Part shown: positions 8,384 to 17,250 of the stretch, in pieces
Numbering within the stretch: position 1 is the stretch's first letter
Layout: each line of letters starts with the position of its first letter
NCBI RefSeq assembly: GCF_034427435.1
Contig: NZ_JAXQNP010000002.1
Location: 1,550,001-1,614,000 of the forward strand
Source: Nitrospirillum sp034427435
GTDB lineage: Bacteria > Pseudomonadota > Alphaproteobacteria > Azospirillales > Azospirillaceae
Length of the DNA: 64,000 nucleotides
Direction of reading: 5' to 3'
The notes under the pieces: model-generated
Told to the model about the DNA's origin: nothing
What the model saw: only the letters and a program-made list of their open reading frames with translations
Databases searched by the model: none
Made by a program: the position numbers and the translations under genes

Positions 8384-9970
8384 TCAGGCCGTCACGACCC
8401 GTTTGTGCAGGCGGGTGATGGCGTCGAGGGAGGACAGGACCGCCCCCTCCTGCCAGCCGGTGATGTAGCTGGCGTGCTCACCCGCCAGGGCGATGCGCCC
8501 GTCCACCTGGCACAGGTCCTGGTAGTGCGCAGCCCGCGTCTCATCCGTCCAGGCGGCGTGGCAGCCCAGGGTCCAGGGCACGCGGTGCCAGCCCACGGCC
8601 ACGCCGGTGTCGAACTCCTTGGTGTATTGCGGGTGGATCTGGGCGCCATAGGCCAGGGCGCGCTTCACACGCTCCTCCGGCGGCATGGCGGTGTACTCCA
8701 TGGCGTAGGGACCGAAGACGTAGGTGCCCAGCAGCACCCCCTTGCCCGGGCTGCCATAGCCGCTGTTGGGATAGCCGATCATGGCGATGGGCAGGTCGGT
8801 GAAGCTGATGCCGCCGTAGATGGCCTCGTCCTGTTCCCAGAAGCGGCGCTTGAACTGCAGGCCCACCTTGGCCGCGGCCTCGTAGGGCACGGCGTTGATG
8901 GCGTTGGCCATCTTGGCGCCGACGTTCAGCTTGATCTGGCTCAGCACCGTCAGGGGGATGGTGCACAGGCACCAGTCGGCCTTGGCCGTCTGCGGCGCCC
9001 CGCCCTTCACGGTGTCGGTGTAGGTGACCGTGACGCCGTGGTCGTCCTGCCTGATCTCCGTCACCTTGGTGTTGTAGCGGATCAGGTCCTTCACCTGCCG
9101 CGCCAGGGCGGCGGGGAACTGGTCCATGCCGCCCACCGGCTGGAAGATGGTGGACTGGAACTCGTCGCGCATCCCCATGCCCAGGAAGCGCCACAGGCCG
9201 CCCTGCATCACGTCGCTGAGGCTGGCGGGGGTGGAGGGGACCGGCGCGCCGTTCACGCCGCCACCGGGCGCCTTCTCATAGCCGCGCACATTGCTGGACT
9301 CCAGGCCGGCGGCATAGGCGTAGTTCTTGTCCAGGCCGCCCCAGGCGCGCAGTGACTCCAGCAGCTTTTCCTGGTCCTCCTTGCCCACCGTTCCGTCCAG
9401 CGCCCGCTGGTTGGTCAGCTTGGCCAGCAGCTCCGCCACATGGCCGTGGTAGTCGGCCTGGATCTCGCGGAAGCGCTGCGGCTTGCCGCCGTAGGCTTTG
9501 CTCGAATGAAGATAGGCGTTGTAATTGACCTGGTTGAACGGCTCCAGCGCCACGCCGTAGCGGTGGCAGTAATCCAGCACGGCGCGGTGGTGATAGGGAA
9601 TGCGCCAGGGACCGGGGTTGATGTACAGCCCGGGATCGAAGCCCACCGTCTGCTTGAAGCCGCCCAATTCGGTGTAGGTGTCGCCGCCACGCAGGGACCA
9701 GCTGCGGCCGCCCGCCTTTTCCCGGTATTCCAGCACCTGGACCTTGTAACCCGCCTTGCGCAGCTCGATGGCCGCGACCAGGCCGGCCACGCCGGCCCCC
9801 AGGATCAGGATGGAGGCGCCCTTGGCGTCGCCGTCCAGCTTGATGGGGCCGGTGTAGGTGGTCTCCGCCGCCAGGCCCAGGCTGGTGGCCGCCTGATACA
9901 TCACGGCGCTGCCCGCCACCGTGCCGATCATGGCCAGCAGGTCGCGCCTTTTCATGTCCCTAAAACCCAT
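8384..9970 (-). CDS. Tat-exported flavin amine oxidase family protein
   Basis: The protein has 528 residues. KRRDLLAMIG (residues 7-16) with the following hydrophobic stretch looks like a twin-arginine signal. The FAD-binding fold starts with ILGAGVAG (56-63) and the downstream E-x-x-x-x-GGR block. The C-terminus has LAGEHASYITGWQEGAVLS, the flavin-contacting end of L-amino-acid/monoamine oxidases. The substrate cannot be read from the sequence. SD-like GGAGG lies ten bases before the first ATG; an ATG at 9955 would still keep the Tat motif. It is followed by a cytochrome c gene. Confidence 0.88.
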   Translation of the reverse strand: MGFRDMKRRDLLAMIGTVAGSAVMYQAATSLGLAAETTYTGPIKLDGDAKGASILILGAGVAGLVAAIELRKAGYKVQVLEYREKAGGRSWSLRGGDTYTELGGFKQTVGFDPGLYINPGPWRIPYHHRAVLDYCHRYGVALEPFNQVNYNAYLHSSKAYGGKPQRFREIQADYHGHVAELLAKLTNQRALDGTVGKEDQEKLLESLRAWGGLDKNYAYAAGLESSNVRGYEKAPGGGVNGAPVPSTPASLSDVMQGGLWRFLGMGMRDEFQSTIFQPVGGMDQFPAALARQVKDLIRYNTKVTEIRQDDHGVTVTYTDTVKGGAPQTAKADWCLCTIPLTVLSQIKLNVGAKMANAINAVPYEAAAKVGLQFKRRFWEQDEAIYGGISFTDLPIAMIGYPNSGYGSPGKGVLLGTYVFGPYAMEYTAMPPEERVKRALAYGAQIHPQYTKEFDTGVAVGWHRVPWTLGCHAAWTDETRAAHYQDLCQVDGRIALAGEHASYITGWQEGAVLSSLDAITRLHKRVVTA

Positions 9971-10279
9971 GCCCGTTCCGCCTCCGTTATTTTGGCAAGG
10001 CGGCGAGTCTCCCTGTTTATTTTTGCCCCGGCGGCAAGGTCGCCTGGTTACCCAAACCCCTCGTGGGGGCCAGGACGCCAGCGGCCGAACGCGATGGGAA
10101 GCGCCGGGTTGGATGGTTCATTTGATTGGATGAACTGCCCGGTTCACCCCGCTTCCATGGAATTTCCCTGACAGGCCGCCGACCCCGGTGAAACCGCGTC
10201 CAACGGCGGGTTTCAGCGTTGCATGGGCCGGCGGGGCTGTCAACGGATGGTGCCGATGCGGATGGCGCCGATTCCGGGC
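9971..10279. other. Gene-free stretch upstream of the flavin oxidase
   Basis: About 310 bp without a convincing gene. It should hold the promoter of the flavin oxidase on the right-to-left strand and the 3' end of the next gene. An imperfect hairpin with TGAAACC / GGTTTCA arms lies near 10189-10215 but lacks a U-tract. No other structure recognised. Confidence 0.5.
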
Positions 10280-11266
10280 TTACTCGGTCAGGGTGGCGGC
10301 GTAGCTTTGGATACCGCCGCTGGCCGGCTGATAGATGCCGATCAGCGTGTTCTCCAGGATGGAATTGGCGGTGCAGAGGCCGGTGGTGGCGGGATTGGTG
10401 CTGGCGAACCAGCGCGCGGGCCCGAAGCCGCCATCCTTCAGACGCTCGACATGGGCGAAGGCCGCCCCGGCGTCGCCGGTGGCCGCCAAGGCGAAGCCGC
10501 CGGGGACGCCGGTGATGCCCTCGAAATGGGTGATGAGGCCGGGCTTGCCCTCATAGCTCAGCTTCGTGATGTTGCTAAGGGCGCCGGTGGTCGGGTCGTA
10601 ATCGGCCAGCAAGCCCACGTTCACGCCCGTGCCGTCCTTGTAGCCGCCGGCCACCGTGTAGGCGGCGGGGCCCTCGGCGCTGTTTTGCCAAATACCGTAC
10701 AGCGTGGCCAGGGCGCCAATGTCCAGCACCTGAACGGCGCCGGTCTTCAGATTGTAGATGAAGCCGTTGCCCGAGCCCGGCTGGCCCGCCAGGTCATAGT
10801 TGCCCACGACCAGGTCGCCCATGGTGCTGTGGGGAATGGTGTTGGACACGGTGCCGCCGGCCACGTCCGAAGGCACCGTGATCTGGGTCCAGGCGCCGGA
10901 CCCGTCCGTGGCGCCCTGGTACATCATGCCGTGGTCGGCCTCGCCGCCCGCGCTGTACTTGTAGCTGCCCACCGCCCGGATGTCGCCCTTGCCCAGCGTG
11001 GGGTCGAACAGGGGGGTGTTGGGGCCGTAGAAAATGGATGAGGTGACGGTCTGCCCCGCAAAGGTGGGCGTCAGGAAGATGTAGCCGTCGCTGTCGGTGG
11101 GGGACAGCGGCCCGCGGTACAGCAGGCCTTGCGGCGGTGCGCCCGCGCTGGTCTCATAGCTGCCGGTGATGACGACCGGATGGCCGTCACCGCCGTCCTG
11201 ACGAATGCCAGTGACGGAGTAATTGGGGGCGAAGATATCGGTGTAGGTGACGGTCGGCGTGCTCAT
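10280..11266 (-). CDS. Repetitive protein of unknown function
   Basis: I do not recognise the family. The protein has 328 residues with no signal peptide or membrane helix. A unit recurs roughly four times: V-x-GSY followed by SAG and G-x-x-Y, for example near residues 33-50 (VITGSYETSAG), 97-115 (AVGSYKYSAG), 150-170 (VVGNYDLAG) and about 205-225 (VAGGYKDGTG). Each unit is Gly/Thr-rich and predicted beta, so a propeller or beta-solenoid fold is possible. A Fur-like site lies upstream (11390-11404) and a TATATA stretch at about 11301-11306 could be a -10 element. Confidence 0.75.
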   Translation of the reverse strand: MSTPTVTYTDIFAPNYSVTGIRQDGGDGHPVVITGSYETSAGAPPQGLLYRGPLSPTDSDGYIFLTPTFAGQTVTSSIFYGPNTPLFDPTLGKGDIRAVGSYKYSAGGEADHGMMYQGATDGSGAWTQITVPSDVAGGTVSNTIPHSTMGDLVVGNYDLAGQPGSGNGFIYNLKTGAVQVLDIGALATLYGIWQNSAEGPAAYTVAGGYKDGTGVNVGLLADYDPTTGALSNITKLSYEGKPGLITHFEGITGVPGGFALAATGDAGAAFAHVERLKDGGFGPARWFASTNPATTGLCTANSILENTLIGIYQPASGGIQSYAATLTE

Positions 11267-11547
11267 GGTGGGCGTCTCTCGTCATGGTTGTGGCGCTGGC
11301 GCCTATATACACGAGCGCACACCTAAAACTTTTTCTCTTTAGGATAGAAAACCCAAATCCGAGACGCGTGAGAAATTCAGGCTTGCAAATGAGAATGACT
11401 ATCATTATTGATGGTGCCACACGCTGACGGACGCGGCTTAGGGGACTGGACGCCGCCGCGATCGCCAGTGTCGAGGTCGCGGTCTAACGCCCCGCCGTCC
11501 TCGGCGATGCCTGCCTTCCCGCCTGTGACTGCCCAAGGATTTCCGTC
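11267..11547. other. Divergent intergenic region
   Basis: This 281-bp region separates the repetitive protein (leftward) and the EF-hand protein (rightward). It is clearly AT-richer than its surroundings between 11300 and 11410 and holds a Fur-box-like palindrome. No ORF with recognisable features. Confidence 0.6.
11390..11404. promoter_or_regulatory. Fur-box-like palindrome
   Basis: TGAGAATGACTATCA matches the 7-1-7 Fur core TGATAATnATTATCA at 12 of 14 positions, and the flanks (AAA before, TTATT after) are also Fur-like. It lies 124 bp upstream of the leftward gene's start and 144 bp upstream of the rightward EF-hand gene. Iron control of one or both is inference. Confidence 0.6.
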
Positions 11548-12096
11548 ATGGCCTCCACCCGCAGCGCCTTAACCCGAAGCTCGGCCCGTTTTGCCGCGAC
11601 CGCTCTGGTCGGCGCCGCCTTCCTGGCCAACGGTGTGGCCCGCGCGGCGTCCCACGACATCGCCAGTTTCATCAAGCAGCATGACCGCGATGGCGATGGC
11701 GTGGTCACCGCCCAGGAATACCAGGCGGTACGGGACCAGCAGTTCGCGGCGCTGGACGCCAACGGCGACGGCTGGGTGAGCGAGGCGGAATACACCGCCG
11801 AGTTCGAGGCGCGCCTGACCAAGGAAAACGTGCCGGCGGAACGCAAGGCCCAGCAGCTGAAGCAGACCCATATCCGCTTCGTCGCCATCGACCTGGACGG
11901 GGACCAGAAGATGTCGCGGGAGGAGTTCATGGCGTCGGGCTGGCGCATGTTCGGCTTCCACGACAAGAACGGCGACCAGAAGGTGGACCGGGCCGACGTT
12001 GCCCTGGCGGCGGCTTTCAAACCCCTGCTGGATCAGGCCCAGTCTGACAAAGCGGCGGCCGACAAGACGGCGGAGGCGGCCAGCAAGGCGCCCTGA
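11548..12096 (+). CDS. Secreted EF-hand protein, four Ca-binding loops
   Basis: The protein has 182 residues. A signal peptide covers about residues 1-34 (cleavage after ARAA). Four EF-hand loops follow: DRDGDGVVTAQE (46-57), DANGDGWVSEAE (70-81), DLDGDQKMSREE (115-126) and DKNGDQKVDRAD (139-150). The first three end in the Glu needed for Ca coordination; the fourth ends in Asp and may bind weakly. The loops come in two pairs, as in calmodulin-like folds. A periplasmic Ca-buffering or sensing role is likely. It may share the Fur-like site upstream. Confidence 0.88.
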   Translation: MASTRSALTRSSARFAATALVGAAFLANGVARAASHDIASFIKQHDRDGDGVVTAQEYQAVRDQQFAALDANGDGWVSEAEYTAEFEARLTKENVPAERKAQQLKQTHIRFVAIDLDGDQKMSREEFMASGWRMFGFHDKNGDQKVDRADVALAAAFKPLLDQAQSDKAAADKTAEAASKAP

Positions 12097-12255
12097 ATGT
12101 GTTTCTGAGTTCCTATCGGTGCCTGGGGCCTGGACGATGCGGAGTCCACGCCCCCGTTTAGACAGGGCACCGACCAGCCGGTCGGCGGCGTGCTAGTCGT
12201 GTGGCGCGACGGGCGGAATGGCGGCCTCCTTTCCCCTTCCGTCGACCGGCTCTTT

Positions 12256-12693
12256 TTATCGGGTCCTGGGATCATCTCCCAGGGCCCCATTGCCTGACAC
12301 TTGCAAGCCCCGAAGCCGTATGAGCCTGAAAACGCATCGGGAGAGGCCCATGACGAAAAGCGGGAGGCCTAATATCGCGAGAATGACGGGCAGAGGCGTC
12401 CTGCCGACCAGGGGCCAATTCGGTTGGCCGGCAACGAGCCAGGCGAGGGCGCCAAACGGCCAGACGACGAAAACCACCGCAATCATATCCGCCAGCGTCT
12501 TCACGATCGCTCCGGTGTAAAAAGTCAGCGGCAGACCGAATAGAGTCAGCAGGATTCCACCAAGGATGGCCACGATGGGGAGTGGCAGCGAGCCGGCCAT
12601 GGGCCAGTTGGGGGCGACGGCCATGAGCCAAGCCAAAGCCAAAAGCGGCGACAACATAAAAATCGCCGATAGCCAATTCACTGCCGTCTTCAT
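12256..12693 (-). CDS. Small membrane protein with internal duplication
   Basis: I do not recognise the family. The 145 residues form about four membrane helices in two similar halves: ALAWLMAVAPNWP...PLP (about 19-43) matches ALAWLVAGQPNWP...PLP (about 83-105), with similar helices after each. The tail after residue 120 is basic and polar, probably cytoplasmic. The base composition is lower in GC than the neighbours. It stands alone between convergent and same-strand genes, 48 bp downstream of hemF. Confidence 0.75.
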   Translation of the reverse strand: MKTAVNWLSAIFMLSPLLALAWLMAVAPNWPMAGSLPLPIVAILGGILLTLFGLPLTFYTGAIVKTLADMIAVVFVVWPFGALAWLVAGQPNWPLVGRTPLPVILAILGLPLFVMGLSRCVFRLIRLRGLQVSGNGALGDDPRTR

Positions 12694-12740
12694 GGTTGGC
12701 CCGCCGGGTCCATCCGCCTTTTTCTTTTAATCGAGGGGCA

Positions 12741-13682
12741 TCAAGGCCACTTCACCTCGGGCGGCAGGCTCATCAGGATGGCCTCGATGTTGCCGCCGGT
12801 CTTCAGGCCGAAGAGGGTGCCCCGGTCGTGGAGCAGGTTGAACTCGACATAGCGGCCCCGGCGCACGAGCTGGTGGTGGCGCTGCGCCTCGGTCCAGGGC
12901 AGGTGCATGCGGCGGCGCACGATCTGGGGATAGACCTCCAGGAAGGCCTGGCCCACGGCCTTGGTGAAGGCGAAGTCGGCTTCCCAGTCGCCGGTGTCGT
13001 GCCGGTCGTAGAAGATGCCGCCGATGCCGCGCGGCTCATTGCGGTGGGGCAGGAAGAAGTAGCGGTCGCACCACTCCTTGAAGCGGGCGTAGTAGTCGGC
13101 GCCATGCGCGTCGCAGGCCGCCTTCAACGCCGCGTGGAAGGTGGCGGCGTCCTCCGCCGTTTCGGCGCTGTCCAGGAACATGGGCGTCAGGTCTGAGCCG
13201 CCGCCGAACCAGGCCTCCTGCGTCACCAGGTGGCGGGTGTTCATATGGACCGCCGGCACCAGGGGGCTGCGCATGTGCGCCACCAGGCTGATGCCGCTGG
13301 CCCAGAACTGGCCGGTGGCCCCGGCCCCAGGAATCTGGGCGCGGAATTCCTCGCTGAAGGTGCCGTGGACGGTGGAGATGTTGACGCCCACCTTCTCGAA
13401 CACCCGGCCGCGCATCAGCGACATGACACCGCCGCCGCCCTTGGTCTGGCCATCCGCATCCGGGCGGTCCCACGACTTGCGCTCGAACCGTCCAGGCGCG
13501 CCCTCGCCATAGGCGGGCAGGTCGGCCGCCTCATCCTCGATGGCCTCGAAGGCGGCGCAGATGCGGTCGCGCAGGTCCTGGAACCAGGCGGCGGCCCGCG
13601 CCTTGCGCTGCTCGGCGAGGGGGGCGTCGCCCGCCTGCGCGTGCGGGGACAGGGGGCTGGCGGACAGAGGGATGTCGGTCAT
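12741..13682 (-). CDS. hemF: Oxygen-dependent coproporphyrinogen III oxidase
   Basis: The protein has 313 residues, the usual length. Family blocks are present in order: the GGGGVMSLMRGRVFEKVGVN stretch near residues 85-104, the WFGGGSDLTP block near 165, HRNEPRGIGGIFYD near 222, and the C-terminal FGLKTGGNIEAILMSLPP. The enzyme converts coproporphyrinogen III to protoporphyrinogen IX in aerobic haem synthesis. It lies 21 bp downstream of trmL on the same strand, so the two are probably cotranscribed. Confidence 0.95.
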   Translation of the reverse strand: MTDIPLSASPLSPHAQAGDAPLAEQRKARAAAWFQDLRDRICAAFEAIEDEAADLPAYGEGAPGRFERKSWDRPDADGQTKGGGGVMSLMRGRVFEKVGVNISTVHGTFSEEFRAQIPGAGATGQFWASGISLVAHMRSPLVPAVHMNTRHLVTQEAWFGGGSDLTPMFLDSAETAEDAATFHAALKAACDAHGADYYARFKEWCDRYFFLPHRNEPRGIGGIFYDRHDTGDWEADFAFTKAVGQAFLEVYPQIVRRRMHLPWTEAQRHHQLVRRGRYVEFNLLHDRGTLFGLKTGGNIEAILMSLPPEVKWP

Positions 13683-13703
13683 CGGTCGGGGTTCCGGAGT
13701 GGG

Positions 13704-14225
13704 TCAGCGGGGCCAGGCGTCCAGCTGGCGTATGGCCTCACCCACCACCATGGCGGCGGCCATGGCGACGTTGAGGGAGCGCAAGCCCGGGCGCATGGGA
13801 ATGGCGAGGCGCGCGTCGGCGGCGGTGTGAACCTCCTCCGGCACGCCGGCCGATTCCCGGCCCAGCAGCAGGATGTCGTCCGACTGGAAGACGAAATCGG
13901 TGTAACACACGGCGGCCCGGGTGGTCAGCAGCAGCAGGCGCGGCATGAGCGCACCCTGTGCCGCACCCTGCTTGGGGCGGGGCTGCCCTGCGTCACCCCC
14001 GGATTGACCGTTCGCCCGCCGACGGGTCTCGAACGCCGCCCAGGACGTGTGGCGCACCAGGTCCACACCCTCTAGGTAGTCCATGCCCGACCGGCGCAGG
14101 CGTTTATCGTCCAAAACGAATCCACACGGCTCGATGATGTCGATGCCCACATTCAAGCAGGCGCCAAGGCGCATCAAGGTTCCGGCGTTCTGGGGGATGT
14201 CAGGTTGGTAAAGGGCGATGCGCAC
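13704..14225 (-). CDS. trmL: tRNA (cytidine(34)-2'-O)-methyltransferase
   Basis: The protein has 173 residues from GTG 14225; longer upstream readings add unrelated residues. The start IALYQPDIPQNAGTLMRL is the SPOUT motif 1 of TrmL. LLGRESAGVPEEV (motif 2) and SLNVAMAAAMVVGEAIRQ (motif 3) follow. The enzyme 2'-O-methylates the wobble base of tRNA-Leu isoacceptors. Between motifs 1 and 2 is an extra loop of about 25 residues rich in Gly/Gln (after ETRRRANG) that most family members lack. It precedes hemF on the same strand. Confidence 0.92.
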   Translation of the reverse strand: MRIALYQPDIPQNAGTLMRLGACLNVGIDIIEPCGFVLDDKRLRRSGMDYLEGVDLVRHTSWAAFETRRRANGQSGGDAGQPRPKQGAAQGALMPRLLLLTTRAAVCYTDFVFQSDDILLLGRESAGVPEEVHTAADARLAIPMRPGLRSLNVAMAAAMVVGEAIRQLDAWPR

Positions 14226-14516
14226 GGGAAAGTAGTCCGGTAAGGTGTTGGAAAGACTAGCTCTTCGGCCGCCAAACCTTTCGTTTGTGCAGCTAAGAAT
14301 AGAGCCGGGGCTGCATTCACACGCTTCCCAAGCCACGGGGGCGCATGTATATGGATTTACCGCGACCGGACAAGACGCCGGCCGTCAACCTTATTCTCGG
14401 GTGCACCTGCGCAAGGCAGGTTCGCTCAGCATAAGGTTATAACAATATTGGGAAACCCTTGTGAGGCGGGCGCCGGGGCGTTTTCAGGTGCCCCTGACTT
14501 CGAGGAGAAGCTTGGT

Positions 14517-15089
14517 ATGGCGGACACGACCCAAACGGCCGGTCACGGGCCGGGGAGCGGCTCTCACAGCGGCGGGGATCCTACACGTCGCGACTTTATC
14601 TATCTTGCTGCCGCCGCGACCGGTGTCGTGGGCGCCGCCGTCACGGCTTGGCCCTTCATCGACAGCCTGAATCCCGCGGCGGATACCCTGGCCCTGGCCA
14701 GCACCGACGTGGATCTGACGCCGGTGCAGGTGGGCCAATCCATCACCGTCACCTGGCGCGGCAAGCCGGTGTTCATCCGCCACCGCACGCCTGAGGAAAT
14801 CAAGTCGGCCGTGGACGTGAACGTCTCCGAATTGCGCGACCCCCAGACGGACGCCTCCCGCGCCAAGAAGCCGGAATGGCTGATCGTCGTCGGCATCTGC
14901 ACCCACCTGGGCTGTATCCCGCTGGGCCAGAAGAATTCCGATCCCCGTGGCGAGTACGGCGGCTGGTTCTGCCCCTGCCATGGTTCGGTCTACGACACGT
15001 CCGGCCGCATCCGCAAGGGTCCCGCGCCGCGTAACCTGGAAGTGCCCAGCTACGCGTTCAAGACCGACACTTCGATCCGTATCGGCTAA
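14517..15089 (+). CDS. petA: Cytochrome bc1 Rieske iron-sulfur subunit
   Basis: The protein has 190 residues from ATG 14517, preceded by a good SD (GAGGAGAAG). TRRDFIYLAA (residues 23-32) starts a Tat signal-anchor. The 2Fe-2S ligands are in CTHLGC (128-133) and CPCHGS (152-157). It carries electrons from ubiquinol to cytochrome c1 in the bc1 complex. First gene of petABC; petB follows after 23 bp. The 290 bp upstream hold an AT-rich stretch (about 14430-14450) that is a candidate promoter area. Confidence 0.96.
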   Translation: MADTTQTAGHGPGSGSHSGGDPTRRDFIYLAAAATGVVGAAVTAWPFIDSLNPAADTLALASTDVDLTPVQVGQSITVTWRGKPVFIRHRTPEEIKSAVDVNVSELRDPQTDASRAKKPEWLIVVGICTHLGCIPLGQKNSDPRGEYGGWFCPCHGSVYDTSGRIRKGPAPRNLEVPSYAFKTDTSIRIG

Positions 15090-15112
15090 GCCGGACCCCC
15101 AGGGAGCGAGAA

Positions 15113-16444
15113 ATGGCTCACGGCCCTTCATCCTCTTTCAAAAACCCGGTGGTCAACTGGCTCGACCAGCGGCTGCCGATCTTCACCATGATCCAGAAGG
15201 AATACGGGGTGTTTCCCACCCCGCGTAACTTCAACTACTTCTGGAACTTCGGTGCCATCGCCATGATCATGCTGGTGACGATGATCGTCTCCGGCATCGT
15301 GCTGGCGATGCATTACACGCCCAACACCAACCTGGCCTTCAACTCCGTCGAGCGCATCATGCGCGACGTGAACTTCGGCTGGTTGATCCGCTACATCCAC
15401 ATGAACGGCGCGTCGTTCTTCTTCATCGCCGTTTATATCCACATCTTCCGCGGTCTCTACTACGGCTCCTACAAGAAGCCGCGTGAGCTGCTGTGGATGA
15501 TCGGTGTGGTGATCTTCCTGCTGATGATGGCCACGGCCTTCATGGGGTACGTGCTGCCGTGGGGCCAGATGAGCTTCTGGGGCGCCACCGTCATCACCAA
15601 CCTGTTCTCGGCCCTGCCGCTGGTGGGCCAGGACATCGTGACCCTGCTGTGGGGCGGCTTCTCCGTCGACAACCCGACGCTGAACCGCTTCTTCGCCCTG
15701 CACTACCTGCTGCCCTTCGTCATTGCCGCGGTCGTGTTCCTGCACGTCGCGGCCCTGCACATCACCGGGTCCAACAACCCGCTGGGTGTGGAGCCCAAGG
15801 GCCCGCAGGACACGCTGCCCTTCCACCCCTACTACACGGTGAAGGACAGCTTCGGCACGGTGGTGTACCTGGCCATCTTCGCCGCCTTCGTCTTCTACGC
15901 CCCCAACTTCTTCGGCGAGCCGGACAACTACATCCAGGCGAACCCGATGGTGACCCCGCCGCACATCGTGCCGGAGTGGTACTTCCTGCCCTACTACGCG
16001 ATCCTGCGCTCCATCACCTTCGACATCTCCATCCCCTTCACCGGGTTGAAGCTGATCGAGGCCAAGCTGGGCGGCGTCATCGCCATGTTCGGCTCCATCG
16101 CCATCCTGTTCGTCCTGCCCTGGCTGGACACCTCGCCGGTGCGCAGCGCCCGCTTCCGTCCCATCTTCAAGAAGGGCATCCTGGCCTTCCTGGTCGCCTT
16201 CTTCCTGCTGATGTACGTGGGCGCCCAGACGGCCGACGCCGCCTGGCACCTGGGGGGCCTGGAAATCCCGCTGGTCTATGTCGGCCAGTTCGCCACCCTC
16301 GTCTACTTCGGCTTCTTCCTCTCGCTGCCGTTCGTCGGCCTGATCGAGAAGCCCCTGCCGCTGCCGGCCAGCATCGCCAAGCCCGTCCTGGGTGGTGGGG
16401 CCACCGCCGCCGGTGCCGCCGCCAAGCCGATGGAGAAAGCCTGA
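15113..16444 (+). CDS. petB: Cytochrome bc1 cytochrome b subunit
   Basis: The protein has 443 residues with eight to nine membrane helices. The b-heme histidines lie in the HMNGASFFFIAVYIHIFRG region and in the HYLLPFVIAAVVFLHVAALH region. The quinol-oxidation PEWY motif is present (VPEWYFLPYYAILR). The Ala/Gly/Pro-rich tail after residue 425 is a normal variable end. Its TGA overlaps the ATG of petC (TGATG-type junction at 16442-16446). Confidence 0.97.
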   Translation: MAHGPSSSFKNPVVNWLDQRLPIFTMIQKEYGVFPTPRNFNYFWNFGAIAMIMLVTMIVSGIVLAMHYTPNTNLAFNSVERIMRDVNFGWLIRYIHMNGASFFFIAVYIHIFRGLYYGSYKKPRELLWMIGVVIFLLMMATAFMGYVLPWGQMSFWGATVITNLFSALPLVGQDIVTLLWGGFSVDNPTLNRFFALHYLLPFVIAAVVFLHVAALHITGSNNPLGVEPKGPQDTLPFHPYYTVKDSFGTVVYLAIFAAFVFYAPNFFGEPDNYIQANPMVTPPHIVPEWYFLPYYAILRSITFDISIPFTGLKLIEAKLGGVIAMFGSIAILFVLPWLDTSPVRSARFRPIFKKGILAFLVAFFLLMYVGAQTADAAWHLGGLEIPLVYVGQFATLVYFGFFLSLPFVGLIEKPLPLPASIAKPVLGGGATAAGAAAKPMEKA

Positions 16445-17226
16445 TGCGTCGTCTTCGGTCCCTGATCCTTGCCGGTCTCGTCGCCGTCGCTGCGGCCGCC
16501 CCCGCGGTCGCCAGCGAAGAGATGGAGTACCCGAAGAACGAGTGGAGCCACGGTGCCGTCACCCGCGGTTTCAGCAACATCTTCGGCACCTTCGACCGCA
16601 AGGCGCTGCAGCGCGGCTTCCAGGTCTACAAGGAAGTCTGCTCCGCCTGCCATTCCATGAACCTGCTGTCGTACCGCAACCTCAGCGCGCTGGGGTACAA
16701 CGAGGCGGAGATCACCGCCATCGCCGCCGGCTACGACATGACCGACGGGCCCAATGACGAGGGTGAGATGTTCACCCGCAAGGGCGTGCCGGCCGACCAC
16801 TTCAAGGCCCCGTTCCCCAACGAGAAGGCCGCCGCCGCCGCCAACGGCGGCAAGGCCCCGCCGGACCTGTCGCTGATCGTGAAGGCGCGCAAGGGGGGTG
16901 AGGATTACATCGTCGCCCTGATGACGGGCTTCGAGCCGGCCCCGGCCGGCTTCACCGTCCCGTCGGGCGGCAACTACAACAAGGCCTTCCCCGGCCATGT
17001 CATCGCCATGCCGCCGCCCCTGTCGGACGGTGGCGTTACCTTCGCCGACGGCACCAAGGCCACGGTGGAGCAGCAGGCCAAGGACGTGGCCACCTTCCTC
17101 GCTTGGGCCGCCGAGCCCAACCTGGAAGCCCGCCACGAAATGGGCCTGAAGGTCATGATCTTCCTGATCGTGCTGGCCGGCATCCTCTATGCCGCCAAGC
17201 GCGCCGTGTGGGCGGACCAGCACTAA
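16444..17226 (+). CDS. petC: Cytochrome bc1 cytochrome c1 subunit
   Basis: The protein has 260 residues: a signal peptide (about 1-24), heme site CSACH (66-70), a probable Met ligand in VIAMPPPLSD, and one C-terminal membrane anchor (about 236-253). It passes electrons from the Rieske centre to soluble cytochrome c. The start overlaps the petB stop. A run of six G occurs inside this gene (near 16893) without disturbing the frame. A strong terminator follows. Confidence 0.96.
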   Translation: MRRLRSLILAGLVAVAAAAPAVASEEMEYPKNEWSHGAVTRGFSNIFGTFDRKALQRGFQVYKEVCSACHSMNLLSYRNLSALGYNEAEITAIAAGYDMTDGPNDEGEMFTRKGVPADHFKAPFPNEKAAAAANGGKAPPDLSLIVKARKGGEDYIVALMTGFEPAPAGFTVPSGGNYNKAFPGHVIAMPPPLSDGGVTFADGTKATVEQQAKDVATFLAWAAEPNLEARHEMGLKVMIFLIVLAGILYAAKRAVWADQH

Positions 17227-17250
17227 GCCGGTCCCCTGATGGGAAAGTGA

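Noticed and set aside
10189..10215. TGAAACC/GGTTTCA hairpin as terminator of the repetitive protein gene
   Set aside because: Imperfect stem and no U-tract in the needed direction.
15128..16249. 373-codon ORF opposite petB
   Set aside because: Gly/His/Val/Gln-biased mirror of a conserved gene; no domain.
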